From Cinnamomum chago (taxonomy: Eukaryota > Streptophyta > Magnoliopsida > Laurales > Lauraceae), in the NCBI GenBank assembly GCA_038049695.1, contig CP142452.1, positions 35,638,501 to 35,702,500 on the forward strand: a stretch of DNA of 64,000 nucleotides, given 5' to 3'. Positions 33,126-44,840 of this stretch are shown here, in pieces (position 1 is the first letter of the stretch; the number at the start of each line of letters is the position of its first letter). The notes below the pieces were generated by a model. That model saw only the letters and a list, made by a program, of their open reading frames with translations, did no database searches and had not been told where the DNA came from. The position numbers were made by a program, and so were the translations under genes.

Positions 33126-34774
33126 ACATTCAATTAATGAATTTAAATGACATTAGGGTTTAGCATTCTACCAAATTTATATGGAATCCTCATAACCATT
33201 AAATTCAGAATACATCGGAATCCCAATCCCCGGGGTATGTCTCCTTGGGGAGTGCGAATACCACCTAGATTGGTGCGGATCAAAGTTGGTCAAAATCGAA
33301 ATTAAGACTAACTTTCCATGATCCCCTTCATTCATTATTATCTAGGTATCTCATACCAAATAATGAATGACCCCCGATTAGCTTCGGTTTCTAAAATACA
33401 TGAGGCAAATCCTTGGAGATACTACATCATTATTTTAGTTAAGTGTGACCCACCAACTAGCATTGCATGACAACTGTTGCGAGCAGCTCCTCCTTGGGGA
33501 GTGCCCCCCCCCCCCCCCCCGTCTCACCAACACTATCCATAGGAGATCCATATCTAGTAACTAGACAAGTAAAAGCCCTCCGTGGGGAACGGCCATTCTC
33601 AAGATGGCGCGAGGCTAATACTTTCCTTACAATGGACCTATGGTGGAAAACCATGGGGATTTATAAATATAAATGCCTCGCTCCCACTTAATATTTTAGA
33701 ATTGATGATTTCCTTGTAAGGTATTAGGGCCCACATGTATACATATGAATATCAAATCATCTCATGATATGATTTAAGATTGGTTCCAAGTCAAGTTATT
33801 TTAAGGAAAGTCCAGTTTTTAAATTAGTGTTATCAATGTGTCCATCTCATGGGTCATCAACACTAATTAGAACTCTTTCCAAAAATTAATTTGATTTGAC
33901 CAATTTTAGTAACTTGCTATGTTTGGATCAGATCTGGAAATATTCTAAATTAAGCATGCATCGATAAATAGAAATTGCAAAAAATAGAAACTAGTCCTCT
34001 CCTCCACATGGCCCAAGCGGAATAGACTTCTTGGACTTCTAGACTTTCCAAAACTTCTAGAGTTCATCAAACTCTTTGGGCAACTCCAAAACTCTTTTGG
34101 TAATCTTCAAACTCTTTGATTAGGAGTCCAACATCGCTTTCCTTCTTTGTCTCGGACATCGCCAAAATTTACACATAAATTCTTATGCCTCAATTATGAG
34201 ACTTACATGGTAATCTAAACATGGAAATAAAAGGGCTATAGGGAAATTCATCATGCCTTGCCCTTTCACGGGAAACCAAGGAAAGCATGATGCCCTTTAC
34301 ATTTAGCCTTAAATATACCAATCACCATAAATAGAAAGCAAAAGACTTGTGGGCCAAATGGAGAGGACATTATCATCTGCAAGTTAGTATCTCATACAAC
34401 CATACAAATCACAGAAATAGGCTGCCAAATAATGCTGGAAAAATAGGAAGTAAAAGAAGACCCGAAACTGGAAACACCAGTTTCTGCAGCATTCTGTGTA
34501 GTTGGCCCGGTCGACCGGACTGACGAATTTCTACAACTTGGGTTTTCTGTTTCGTGTCCATTCTTCCCCAAATCACTTCCAAAGTGTCCCAATGGCTTCC
34601 TATGATCCTTCCATCATTATTAAACCCTTTTGTGACTACCCAAACATGAATCTACTATCAAACCAAGTAAATTCATCAAAATTGATCCATACATAGCCCT
34701 TGCTTCATCTTCTTCGCATCTCATGCAAAGATCAGAGCAAGCTTGCTGTTCTAACATGATTGGAGATGAGGTAT
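33126..34774 (-). other. Element D long 5' leader between primer site and gag
   Basis: A non-coding 1.65-kb leader, typical of BARE-like elements, which carry long structured leaders. It contains a run of about 17 C bases (33504-33520) and a 12-bp perfect palindrome CCGGTCGACCGG at 34507-34518 that also occurs in element F's LTR. Small open stretches (33457-33654, 34392-34592) show no family signature. Confidence 0.8.
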
Positions 34775-34789
34775 GGCTCTGATACCAAT
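34775..34789 (-). other. Element D primer-binding site (initiator-Met tRNA)
   Basis: ATTGGTATCAGAGCC on the - strand immediately inside the 5' LTR; identical to the primer site of element F. Confidence 0.95.
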
Positions 34790-35298
34790 TGTTGGAATAT
34801 AGGTGGGCCTTCTAGACAGGTTTCAAAACTTTTGACCCACTTAATGCAAGGATCAATAATCTAGAAAGCATTAAACCCAATCCAGGATGCAATTCCTCAA
34901 TCTCATAGCCATGTACAGCAACAAATACTATCTAGAAGATAGAAAATAGCACATAAACATGCAACCACGAAATCCACAACATACAAGGATGTAGATATAC
35001 CTTTGGAGCTTTGTTGTGCTCTAATGGAGGATTTGAGTTCTTTACTTTGATGATGAACACCTTCACTATCTAATTCAGAATCTCCAACTCCTTTTGATCT
35101 TCCACGCTATGACTCGTACTAGATGTCTTTTCTCAAGAAGATGGTGGAATCTTCAAGAGAAAACCTAACTAGTAACTCTAAGGAACTAAAGGTGAAAGAG
35201 AGGGGAACTTAGAGAGGAAGAGGACTTGTGCAACTCTTGCACAAAGGGACTGTTCTTGCTCTATGTAAAGTGCACGACCATGAGGAGTTTATTCCTCC

Positions 35299-35306
35299 TT
35301 TTATAG
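35299..35306 (-). promoter_or_regulatory. Element D TATA box
   Basis: CTATAAAA on the - strand within the 5' LTR; the corresponding site in the solo LTR is TATAAATA at 6951-6958. Confidence 0.6.
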
Positions 35307-35339
35307 CCCTCCAAACCTCCTCTTATCCTATTTGAAATA

Positions 35340-35505
35340 GAAGTTTAACTCCCATTATAAAATAGTAAACATCTCCCTTGCTAGTTGCCATAGAAGTCTC
35401 ACTTCCATAACAATTAGTAGTCTTCTCCTTTTCTAATTAAAATAGAAGTCCTACTTCCATTAATAATTAGTAGCTTACCATTACCACTATTAGAAGTCTT
35501 ACTTC
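35340..35505. repeat. Four-copy array of GAAGT-N3-ACTTC in element D U3
   Basis: Copies begin at 35340, 35393, 35445 and 35493, a period of 48-53 bp; the first copy is degenerate. Each contains the inverted repeat GAAGT, three bases, ACTTC, and several are followed by a TTAGTAG-like box. The same array is visible in the 3' LTR and, in opposite orientation, in the solo LTR (about 6740-6905). Confidence 0.85.
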
Positions 35506-36619
35506 AAATAGAAATAGTAACCTTCCTTTTAGAGTTCAAGTAGAATTAGTATCTTTCTAATAATTTGGGCTAGCGTGGGGACCACTAGGGATTCCTTAGA
35601 AAGCTGGCTCCAACTGGGACTCGCGACCCCACATCTCATGTGCAATCTGGGCCTACAGTTAATTGCAAATAACTCCACTATATAAATGCAATTGCACTCT
35701 AGTCTTAGGAGTAAATTACAATGAAGACCCTAAACTTCCATATTACCACAAGTAGGCCCCTCCATCTATATCCATGGATCAAATGGACCTGTCCACCAAA
35801 TTAGATCCATATCTTATTATCCTTGAGCCCCAATTAATTATAATGATCATTTGGTACCGATCCAATTAACTCTTAACTGGAATGGGTGCGCACTTACCAA
35901 TGATAAATCCATTAATTGGCACAAGGGGATATTAAAGATAGATTCCATCTTGACCATTGAATGTTCCCACAGCTCTACTACCACGTACCCAAATCACCGA
36001 GGTGTTGACCTACAGTTGGCCTCACTCATTGGTGACCCCAAGCAAATGAATAGATAGAAACTTGAGTTCATTAATGTCTCAGGATTATGAGCCTATTGCT
36101 AGGGAATTATGAGAGCAGACATTAAAATAAAGACAGTGTATATAAGGTGCTTCTCATGGTCCTTCAATACATCTAATGTACCAGCATCATGATCCGGAAT
36201 CTTACATTCCGATGATCGAGACAAATCACACTATCTCATAGTGATCAAGGCGCTGCAACCTTGTCAGATGAGATGTCCAATCTCATCACTGGTTGTGAGC
36301 ATATTCGAGTATAAGATTTGCAATACATGTCTCCTGTATGTGGATCTCATCCATACACATGTATTACATCTAGTATACTCATGGACTCTGGTTCATCTCA
36401 TGAGCCATTATGTCTTTTGTATTGGTTATGTGCAAGTATATAAAACACCATTCATTTCATGAAAGGAAAAACATGAATTGTATTGATAAATAAAGAAATT
36501 AATCAATTTATTACATCATATACCCTTGGTATTGAGACCATAAAACTAACAGGATCTCTATCCTCAAACCTCCAATCGGCAACTGGAGGGATCCGTTCAT
36601 TGATTACATCATGTTTGGA

Positions 36620-37837
36620 ATCCTACCTGAAGATCCAAAAGAACGGGTAAACATTCAAAGACGCCTAAACTTTCATTTAGATATTCCTTCAAAAATCCTT
36701 TATAGGAAATCCTTCAACGGAGTGCTGCTACGCTGCTTGTCACAACAAGAGGCCAAGGAAACACTCAAAAAAGTTCATGCTGGTCTTTGTGGAGCCCATC
36801 AGGCCGGTTCTAAGCTCTACGATCAGATAAAAATGTTAGGTTATTATTGGCCTACCATGGTAGCTGACGCTATATGATTTGCTAAGCGTTGCCAACAATG
36901 CAAAGTTCATGAAGACTATGTTTATATGCCTCTAGAGTGGCTACACTCCACATAAATCTCATGGCCTTTCGAAGCCTGGGGTATGGACATCATAGGCCCT
37001 ATCTCTCCCCCATCAAGCAAAGGTCATCGCTTCATCTTCGCCGCTATGGATTATTTCTCCAAGTAGTCAGAAGCATTGGCGCTCGGTGATATGAAGACCT
37101 CATCAGTTCTTCAGTTCTTGCGCACCCACATTATTTGTCTTTTCGACACACCTGAAAGATTTGTCCATGACAACGGACCACAATTCCGGGATCATCGATT
37201 CTACATGTTTTGTGACAAATATAAAATCCAAAGCTGTCCTTCGACTCCATATAATCTGGTAGTACTCAGATTAGCAGAAGCTTTCAACAAGACACTCTGC
37301 AAAATCCTCAAGAAAATGATCTCTAGTCACAAAAGAGACTGGAGCGACAAATTGTCAGAAGCTTTGTGGGCCTATCAGACCATCGTTCGAGGACCAACCC
37401 ATAGCACACCATTCTCCTTGGTCTATGGATGCGAAGCTGTCGCGCCCTTAGAGGTACAAATTCCTTTCCTAAGGGTGTCTTTGCAAAATGACATGACTTA
37501 AGAAAGCAATGTCAATTTGAGACTCCAAGAGCTGGACAATCTCGACGAGAGATAGCTCAAACCTCGACAAAGCATTGAGCTTTACCAAGCAAGCATGGCA
37601 GGATCTTTCGACAAAAAGGTTCGGCAATGCACCTACGAAAAGGGTGACTTGGTTCTTGCAGTGAAAAGACCGATGGTTTTCGTTCATAAGCCTAGAGGCA
37701 AATTTGAGCCAAAATGGGAGGGACCCTACATCATCAACACTGTTTTCTCCAACGGAGCATATGCTCTCCTAAACATGGAAGGTGACAGATGTATGCTGCC
37801 CATCAACGGCAAGTTCTTAAAGCGGTACTACCCTTGA
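36620..37837 (+). pseudogene. Element A integrase
   Basis: The zinc-binding part reads VHAGLCGAHQAGSKLYDQIK, then LGYYWPTMVADAI and CQQCKVHED. The catalytic core has WPFEAWGMDIIGPISPPSSK, IFAAMDYFSK, RFVHDNGPQF and WAYQTIVRGPTHSTPFSLVY. The C-terminal part has KGDLVLAVKRPMVF, GKFEPKWEGPYIINTVFSNG and LKRYYP. This is the Tat-type gypsy integrase; it continues element A beyond the nested element D. It is a fossil with a few breaks. Confidence 0.92.
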
Positions 37838-37988
37838 AGACTTACGCCACTGTGTCAGAGCAATGCCTGCATAGCCAAAGCCTATTCCCAGGTACTTGGT
37901 GGTCAAACCCACTCCTTTTGGAATTTTCATCCTTATGCTCGAATTTCTAAAAACTCAAACAATGCTTACTTTCATCGTCAGCCCCAAG
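37838..37988 (+). other. Tail of element A after integrase
   Basis: Non-coding DNA with no recognised feature, ending where Athila element G begins. The remaining part of element A and its 3' LTR are not in view. Confidence 0.5.
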
Positions 37989-39677
37989 TGCAAGACCGCG
38001 ATGTATTAATAATTCGGTGAAGTCCAAGGTCGATCCACTAGGAGTAATTAATGACGCAAAACCTGTCCTATTAAAAAACTAGTTCTAGCCTAAAAAAAAC
38101 TATACAAACCAAATGTCCTACTTTAATTAAAAATTAATTACAAGTCCGAAAAATTAATTACACCCAAAGGAAAAGAAAAATCCTAATCTAACTATTGCAT
38201 TCACCATAAGATTTGTCAGTCCAACCAATTGCAATAATTATTAAGATGCATAAAAATAAAAATAAAATAACACAAAATCAGTGAATAAAAAAAATTAGAT
38301 TTTAATTCTAAAATTTTTGCAATAGTTACTTGCTTGATGCCATCTAGAAAAATCAAGAACACCGCACCAAGTGTACATTGTCACTATGCACAAAAATTTG
38401 ATGTTGACTACTTGTCCAAGGTGAATGGGTGAGATGGAATTTGGTTGGAGATATATATATATATATATATATATGATGAGTGGGCCCACGACAAAGTTTT
38501 TGTGTGGTAAGCCAAGAAAAACTATTAAACAAAATGTTTCTTAATTTCCAAGGTTGGTTTTGACGTGCAGGACTTGAGTGGAGGAATGTGTTGCACGTCC
38601 AACACTTTTGGTGGATTTTTGAATTTTTTTTTTCGGTATGGCTTGGGATACCCCTTTTTGTTAGGAAGGGTTCTTATCTTAATCTCCAAGTTAGGATAGG
38701 ATTTTTGGTAGATTTAGGAGACTTTTATAGGAATTTCAGATTTGAATTCTTTTTTGAATTCCTTGGTGCACAAATCCTAGCACTCTCCTTATCCCTTGCA
38801 ACTCCATTACTTGGGTCCACTTTGAAGAAAAAACAAAATTGCCCAACTGATTTTTGAAAGTGTTGCAATCTTGTAACATGTATGGGCCCACCATGGCCGT
38901 GTGATGCTTGGAGAGGAGGTGTTCAACGTGCAACAACTTCTTGCTTTGAAATTCAGATTTGAGAAAATCTTGGGATGCTTTGATGCATTTCCTTCTTGCT
39001 AGATTTGTTTACTAGTAAGAGTCCCTTAATTTTAGAATTCTTCATGGCTTGGAGATCACCTTGCATGTGCCCACTTTCCCTTTTAAAAAAATCTCAGATC
39101 TGAAATTAATTTCATTGCACACATGACAAAAGAGTGGGTCCCACTTGGATGTGTGATTCTTGAATGAAAGATCTTGGATGTACATCTCCACTTTGGCATT
39201 TTTTTTCTTCTTTGTTTCCTTCCCTTTCTTCTTTAATTCTTTAATTGATTTATCTCTTCCACGGGTCCCAAGAAATTGATTTTCCTACAAAAATAAAAAC
39301 AAATGTCAAAGAATAATCTATTCATATAGGGAAGGAATGATGCAAGATGCGGGCCCAATTCACACTAAATAGATGCATAAAATGTCAACATTTTATCAAA
39401 TTTTATTTAATTAAATCAATGGTGCAAATAAAATTCATCATTTCATGTGTGAATAAAAAGTTATGAGAAATTTGTGACTTTCAATGCCAAGAATAGAGAA
39501 ATTCATGATTTTATGTGAAAATGCGATTTTTCAATGAATTTTGACTCGAATTCAAACTTTGATGCCCACAAACATAGAATCATGATTTTTTACTAAAATG
39601 GTGCATGATTTGATGATTAAGTCCTTAATTAATTCTAAAATGATGAGGAAATTATGCCTTTTTAAGGACTTATCACA
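37989..39677 (-). repeat. Element G 3' LTR
   Basis: About 1.69 kb, reading TGTGATAAGTCC inward on the - strand and ending in CA at 37989. The right boundary is fixed by the polypurine tract; the left boundary is a judgement from the TG/CA ends alone. A TA-dinucleotide run lies at about 38450-38474. Open stretches within it are not genes. Confidence 0.65.
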
Positions 39678-39688
39678 CCCCCCCAACC
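39678..39688 (-). other. Element G polypurine tract
   Basis: GGTTGGGGGGG on the - strand directly before the LTR start, the usual form in Athila elements. Confidence 0.85.
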
Positions 39689-41489
39689 AGCATTTTGCTA
39701 GTCCCAAGCAAAATATGCGAACTAGGTAGGTCTTCTAGCCTAATCTAATCAAACTAAATGCAAAGACAAAAAGAAAAAAACCACTTTCGCTAGCACTCTC
39801 GGCTGCATTTAGCGTATGCAGCAAGCCCTTAAACCCCTAGGTTACCCCTAGTGGATGAGTTGTGCCTCATGACGGTTTGTAGTGAATATGCCCACAAAAT
39901 TCATTTACCTAAAAATAAAAAAATAAGAAAAGTCAACGGAAGGTTTTTCAGAAGACGATTGAGTCAAATCGGATGCCTTGAATCCTCGAATAATCAAGAT
40001 TTCAGACTTTTCAAAATCTGGTTCACATTTTTTATTTCAAATATTTTCAAAAATTATACCAAAACTTTGGGTGCCTTTTGCAAGTGTATATATCAAATTA
40101 AATTTTTTTAAATGTCTAAGATAATGCCATGAAAATAGAATTCTCCCTCAGGATTTCCAACTTTCCTAGATTTGGGGTAAATACAAGTCTCCTCTCAAGG
40201 CTACTATGATGGCTATCACACTACTGTTTTTTTCAAAGGCCACGAGATGCATTTGATTTTGAACACACACATGTGACTGTGCAATGCCTACGTCCCTTAA
40301 GCTTTCTAATTAACCCATGTAACGAGTGTTTGGCCAATGACTCCAGAAATAGATGTATTTAGGGCACTGAGTATATAAATACCCCTACGGGCTTACTAGT
40401 TCGGGTTAAAAAGGCTACGAACCCAAACTAATCACATAACTTTTTATTCTTTTTAACACTTTTTTTATAAACACCTATTTTTGCATCCCTTGTCACCTTA
40501 TTTTATTTTATTTTTTAAATGGTCCCTAACAATAGGCAGCCCTTTTCATTTTGCCCAAATTAATTCACAGGTTTTGGTTGGCCTAACCTTACCGATGAAC
40601 CAGAAGAACTCATATGACCAAATTTCAGAAAGTCGTCTCTTTTTTCTCTCTTGAAAGAACTCTGAAAATGACGCTTAAATCTTTTTATCCAAGACTTTTG
40701 AAATGATGTACATGTGTTATAATGAAAAACAAAGTTCGGTATTCTTTTTATCTTTCAAAAAATTGTGAACCTTCATTTTACTCCCTTCCAAAAATTCTAA
40801 AATCCCAGATTTCTAGACATCTTCGAATCGTCAAATTCATTTGAAAAAGCTCTTTTGTGTGTTTTTTTTATTTTTTTTAGAAAACTTATGCAAAAACGAA
40901 AAAAAATTGTCTAAAATTGGATTAGTGTGCTTGTTCCCACCCCCCAACCTAAACTAGACAGCGTCCTCGATGTCATACATGAAATGCGAAATGGAATGTA
41001 ACATGAGGTTAAAATGTGAAAGGAGGAAAGGAGTAAAAAGCACCTAGAGTAATGAAGCTTTCGCGTAGAAACATGTCCAATGTGAGACCAAAAACACAAA
41101 AAGAAAGAACATGAAAATATATATATATATATGCATAATGTACAAAGGTGTGGGCCACTATCAGATCCAGTGCCCATCAATCCTGATAGACAGGATCGAT
41201 CAGAGGAATTTCATTTTCCTCTAGAGGAACAATCTCCAAGAATGGTTTTAAACATTGTCCATTAACTTTAAAAGAGGTACCATTCGATGGATCAATGAGG
41301 GTCACTGCCCCATATGGAAATACTTTTTAAAAAAATGTATGGGCCTGTCCAACGAGATCTTAACTTTCCAAGGAAAAGATGAAGTCGAGAATTATACAAT
41401 AGGACTTTTTGAGATGGATGGAATGACTTCCTTAATATCCGTTTATCATGAAAGGCCTAAGTCCTACCTTTGTAAATTCTTGAGTTCAT
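39689..41489 (-). other. Element G 3' non-coding region with internal polypurine-like tract
   Basis: A region between integrase and LTR that in some Athila elements carries an envelope-like frame; no such frame is recognisable here. A second purine tract, AGGTTGGGGGGTGGG on the - strand, lies at 40936-40950, preceded in sense by GAGGACGCTGTCTAGTTT, a conserved context in Athila elements. A short TA repeat occurs near 41120. Confidence 0.7.
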
Positions 41490-43158
41490 TTATGCCTCAT
41501 TTCTCAATTCTTCTAATTCATTTAGATCAAGGGCTCTTTTCTCCCCAGCCTTGTCTAGGTCAAGGTTCAATTGTTTTATGGCCCAATAAGCTTTATGGTC
41601 CAGCTCACCGGAAGGTGGCAAGCTTTGCCGGTATGGAGACATCCCAATTAGAGTCTTATAAGCAGTTCTATAAGCCCACAAAGCATCATTTAGCCTTATT
41701 GACCAATCCTTACGATTTGGTTTTACCGTGGTCTCCAAAAAAATTTTGATTTCCCTATTTGAGACCTCTACCTGCCCACTTGTTTGAGGGTGATAGGGGG
41801 TAGCCACTTTATGTGTAACACGATAATTTTTAAACAAGCTCTCAATGATGCGGTTACAAAAGTGAGTGCCCCCATCACTAATGAGGGCACGTGGAGTTCT
41901 AAAACGGGAAAAGATATTGTCCAAGATAAACTTTTTGACCGTTTTAGCATCATTATTCCTACATGGGACTGCTTCAATCCATTTGGACACATAATTGATT
42001 GCAACGAGGATATAATGAAAACCAAAGCTCATGGGAAAAGGTCCCATAAAGTCTATACCCCAGACATCGAATAACTCGACGACCAAAATTGGTTTCAAAG
42101 GCATCATATTCCTTTTGGAAATTGAACCCAATTTTTGGCACTGCTCACATGCCTTACAGAAATCATGTGCATCTTTAAATAGTGTGGGCCAGTAAAATCC
42201 AGATTGTAAAATTTTGTGAGCGGTCTTTTTAGCAGAAAAATGGCCACCACAAGCATGAGAGTAGCAAAATGATATTATATTGTTCATTTCATGGTCAGGA
42301 ATGCATCTCCTAATGATTTGGTATGGGCAGTATTTAGAAAGGTATGGTTCATCCCAGAAAAATTGTTTCACCTCAATGAAAAACTTGTCTTTATCTTGTT
42401 GCGTCCATTCTTTTGGAATCTCACTTGAAGCTAGATAATTAGCAATGTTAGTATACCATGGAAAATGGGAAAATGTGGCAAACAATTGCTCATCAGGGAA
42501 AGTGTCCTGGATTGGCAAGGGTTCTAAAGTGTTGGAAAGGACAAGCCTAGAAAGATGATCAGCCACCACATTTTCTACTCCTTTCTTATCCTTGATTTCG
42601 ATATTGAACTCTTGGAGTAGAAGGATCCATCTAATCAGTCTAGGCTTGACATCTTTCTTAGAAAGAAGGTACTTCAGCGCAGAATGGTCAGTAAAGATCA
42701 CAATTTTGGAACCACTTAAGTAGGAACGGAATTTATCTAGTGCATAGACCACAACCAATAGTTCTTTCTCTGTTGTAGAATAATTAATCTGTGCACTATT
42801 TAAAGTCCTGCTAGCATAGTAAATCACATATGGCCTTTTGTCCCTACGTTGCCCAAGAACTGCCCCAACTGCATAATCGCTAGCATCGCACATGATTTCA
42901 AAGGGCAGCTCCAATCTGGAGGTTGCATAATTGGAGCAGTCGTCAACATGTCCTTAAACTTGATAAAAGCTGCTTGACTTGCCTCCGTTCACTCAAATTT
43001 TGCTTCCTTTAGCAGAAGGTTACATAACGGTCTAGAAATGACACTGAAATCTTTTATGAACCTTCTGTAGAATCCAGCATGCCTTAAGAATGATCTTACA
43101 TCTCTTACGGTTTTTGGGGCGGGCAAATTGGAAATTAAATCTATTTTGGACTTGTCCA
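41490..43158 (-). pseudogene. Element G end of RT, RNase H and integrase
   Basis: RT's last part reads LPAPKTVRDVRSFLRHAGFY, then RRFIKDFSVISRPL. RNase H includes [40 protein letters not shown] and [20 protein letters not shown]. Integrase has [69 protein letters not shown] and [19 protein letters not shown]. This is the Athila wording throughout. The fossil is broken in about two places and is cut at 43158 by element B. Confidence 0.94.
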
Positions 43159-43202
43159 TGTTGACACAAAAAATGTCACTCTGCCTCTTCAACATCAAGA
43201 AG

Positions 43203-43956
43203 CCACATGAAGCCGCATCCTACTACAAAATAGGCAATGCTGCTTCAAGCATCAGATATTGTCAGAATCAAACAAAAACTGCAAGATCCTTCAAGACAGC
43301 CAAAAGAGGGGTTCACATGAAGTTTCGGGCCATTCCAACATTATTTGACCCTACATCACTCTTTCGGCAACTGAACAGGCGCTCCTCGCGGCGACAACGT
43401 CGAAGACATCAAAACTTCGATCAGAGCCTACGGATGGTCTCAAAATACCTCCAAAAGGCTCTATGCCAAATTTCAAGTCAAACCAACAACGTTTGACCCT
43501 CCATCAACCCTCGAGCAGTAAAATCAAACCTCTCGGCAGTGAGAACCACCGAAGCCATCACTCATCAAACGGAGCACATGGGCGGCTTCAACATGCTTCT
43601 AAAGGGTTGTACGTCAAATTTCAGGTCATTCCAACAACGTTTGACCTGACTTTGACGCTTCGAAACAAAATCAAGACTACCGGTGGCGGAGCACCTCGGG
43701 ACCATGACATCCAAATCAGAGTCAATTGATCATCTCAAAATGACTCCAATAGGCTCCCCGTCAAATTTCAAGTCAATCGGACATCGGTTGACCGCACATC
43801 AAAGCGCGACATCTTCCTCGCGGCAAAATCAAGCCTACTAGCGACGGGACCCCAAACGACTTCAAAACTCAAGCAAAAGCACATGGTTGGTCCCATCTAC
43901 TGCTCAGGAGGCTTCACCTCAAATCAAATTTCAGGTCATTCCGACATCGTTTGACC
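43203..43956 (+). repeat. Tandem array, five diverged ~148-bp units, in element B left LTR
   Basis: Each unit contains a conserved box reading like CAAATTTCAGGTCATTCCG, then ACATCGTTTGACC. The boxes end at 43350, 43498, 43646, 43793 and 43956, giving intervals of 148, 148, 147 and 163 bp. Confidence 0.88.
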
Positions 43957-44629
43957 TAGTTTCGACTCTTGACGGAAAATCGGCTACAAGGTGTTCGGCT
44001 TTTCCAAAAAATAGGAAACTGTGTGCTTCGATTTGCACGGCTTCTCGTCAGGTTTTCTTTAGGAGAATCAGGCCAATAAATGAGGAGAAATGTCAAGAAA
44101 AACCCAGGAGAAAACGGCGGTGAAAAAGAATAAAAAACGACTCAGAAACGGCGACTATGGAAATCCGGGTCACCGGATTTGTCGTCGGGTGACCCGTTTT
44201 CTGTCATTTTTCGCGTTTCGGGAGTTCCAGCCCCTGTGATTTCCTGAAAATCTGATTTTCGATGCTCGAAATCAACTGATCTCCATTAACATCTTGGATC
44301 TGCCGTCAAGAGCATGAAATCATTATGGATCGCTCCAAGATCGCCAACCGACTGACCAAAAAGTACACTTTCTGTCCGACGATCGCGAAATCGACAAGAT
44401 AGATGTCACCGGCCTGCTGGTATCAACCAATGTCTAAAATTGCATCGCCATCCAACATCAAACAACATGCAGATCCATCGACGATCATCACAAGAAGAAT
44501 TTCAAAAGATCGCCGCGACTCTTCAAATGCCCTGGCGACCATTTAATGTCGTTAATTGACCCGTTTATGACAACTTAATGTGGTCATTAACCCATTATTT
44601 AGGACGGCCCAATCAGAATCAAGCAAATG

Positions 44630-44781
44630 GGAGTTACAAATCCAAGCAATCATGGCATTAAAACCATGAAACTCCCCTCATCATGGAGATTAAAGGTGAT
44701 TAAATGCCCATCATCTCCCACCAGCCAATCATAAGCCAAGAAAAAGGAGTTACATAATCAAGGATTAAAACTTGTAACTCC
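44630..44781. repeat. Two GGAGTTAC inverted-repeat modules upstream of the element B TATA box
   Basis: GGAGTTAC at 44630 and 44746, the second paired with GTAACTCC at 44774-44781, and the first with a weaker ACTCC at 44671. The two modules lie 116 bp apart, 50-200 bp before the TATA box. The right LTR holds decayed versions (about 61725-61880). Confidence 0.75.
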
Positions 44782-44832
44782 TCTCATTATGGGTCATCAA
44801 TCCCATAAATCACCCCATGGCTACCAAAAGCC

Positions 44833-44840
44833 TATAAAAA
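44833..44840 (+). promoter_or_regulatory. Element B TATA box, left LTR
   Basis: TATAAAAA in the context CCTATAAAAAGGGG; the right LTR has TATAAATA at 61941-61948 in the same context (CTACCAAAAGCC before it). Confidence 0.7.

Larger units (their letters stand above)
27384..36551 (-). mobile_element. Element D: Ty1/copia, Angela/BARE-like (Tork clade), nearly whole
   Basis: A 9168-bp element on the - strand with two 1762-bp LTRs (27384-29145 and 34790-36551) and the exact target duplication GGATC (27379-27383 and 36552-36556) inside element A. Sense order is: 5' LTR, initiator-Met primer site, a 1.66-kb leader, gag, protease, integrase, RT, RNase H, polypurine tract, 3' LTR. It looks nearly whole with about three breaks in the coding region. 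By eye the LTRs differ at about 35-40 of 1762 positions (about 2%), which at 1.3e-8 per site per year would mean somewhat under one million years; that rate may not suit this plant. Confidence 0.96.
34790..36551 (-). repeat. Element D 5' LTR
   Basis: A 1762-bp LTR, the same length as its partner. A TATA box on the - strand lies at about 35299-35306, and directly upstream (sense) lies a four-copy array of GAAGT...ACTTC inverted repeats, listed separately. Target duplication GGATC follows at 36552-36556. Confidence 0.96.
24041..37988 (+). mobile_element. Element A: Ty3/gypsy, Tat lineage, carrying nested element D
   Basis: A + strand Tat-lineage element without visible LTRs in the window. Parts: a first-ORF remnant (24041-25200) similar to that of element B; RT (about 25449-26250); gypsy RNase H (about 26390-26820); a second, archaeal-type RNase H (about 26990-27280); then, beyond nested element D, integrase (36620-37837). 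Gag and protease are not seen. The target site GGATC is duplicated around D, so D entered A. The right edge abuts Athila element G at 37989, and the remainder of A presumably lies beyond the window. A is an old fossil with many breaks. Confidence 0.88.
37989..43158 (-). mobile_element. Element G: Ty3/gypsy, Athila lineage, interrupted by element B
   Basis: A - strand element with the 3' LTR on the left (37989-39677), a polypurine tract, a long non-coding 3' region with an internal polypurine-like tract, and a pol part (41490-43158). Integrase and RNase H wording is that of Athila. At 43159 element B begins in the middle of RT, so the remaining RT, gag and 5' LTR of G must lie to the right of the window. 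The five bases before the LTR are CCAAG; the partner duplication cannot be checked here. It is an old fossil with several breaks. Confidence 0.88.

Noticed and set aside
38295-38489. TA dinucleotide run in the Athila LTR as a promoter
   Set aside because: A plain (TA)n microsatellite; no supporting pyrimidine leader or conserved position could be shown.
43463-44123. Chain of open stretches in B's LTR as a repeat protein
   Set aside because: They reflect the ~148-bp repeat units, whose period is not a multiple of three in every step, and they change frame between units.
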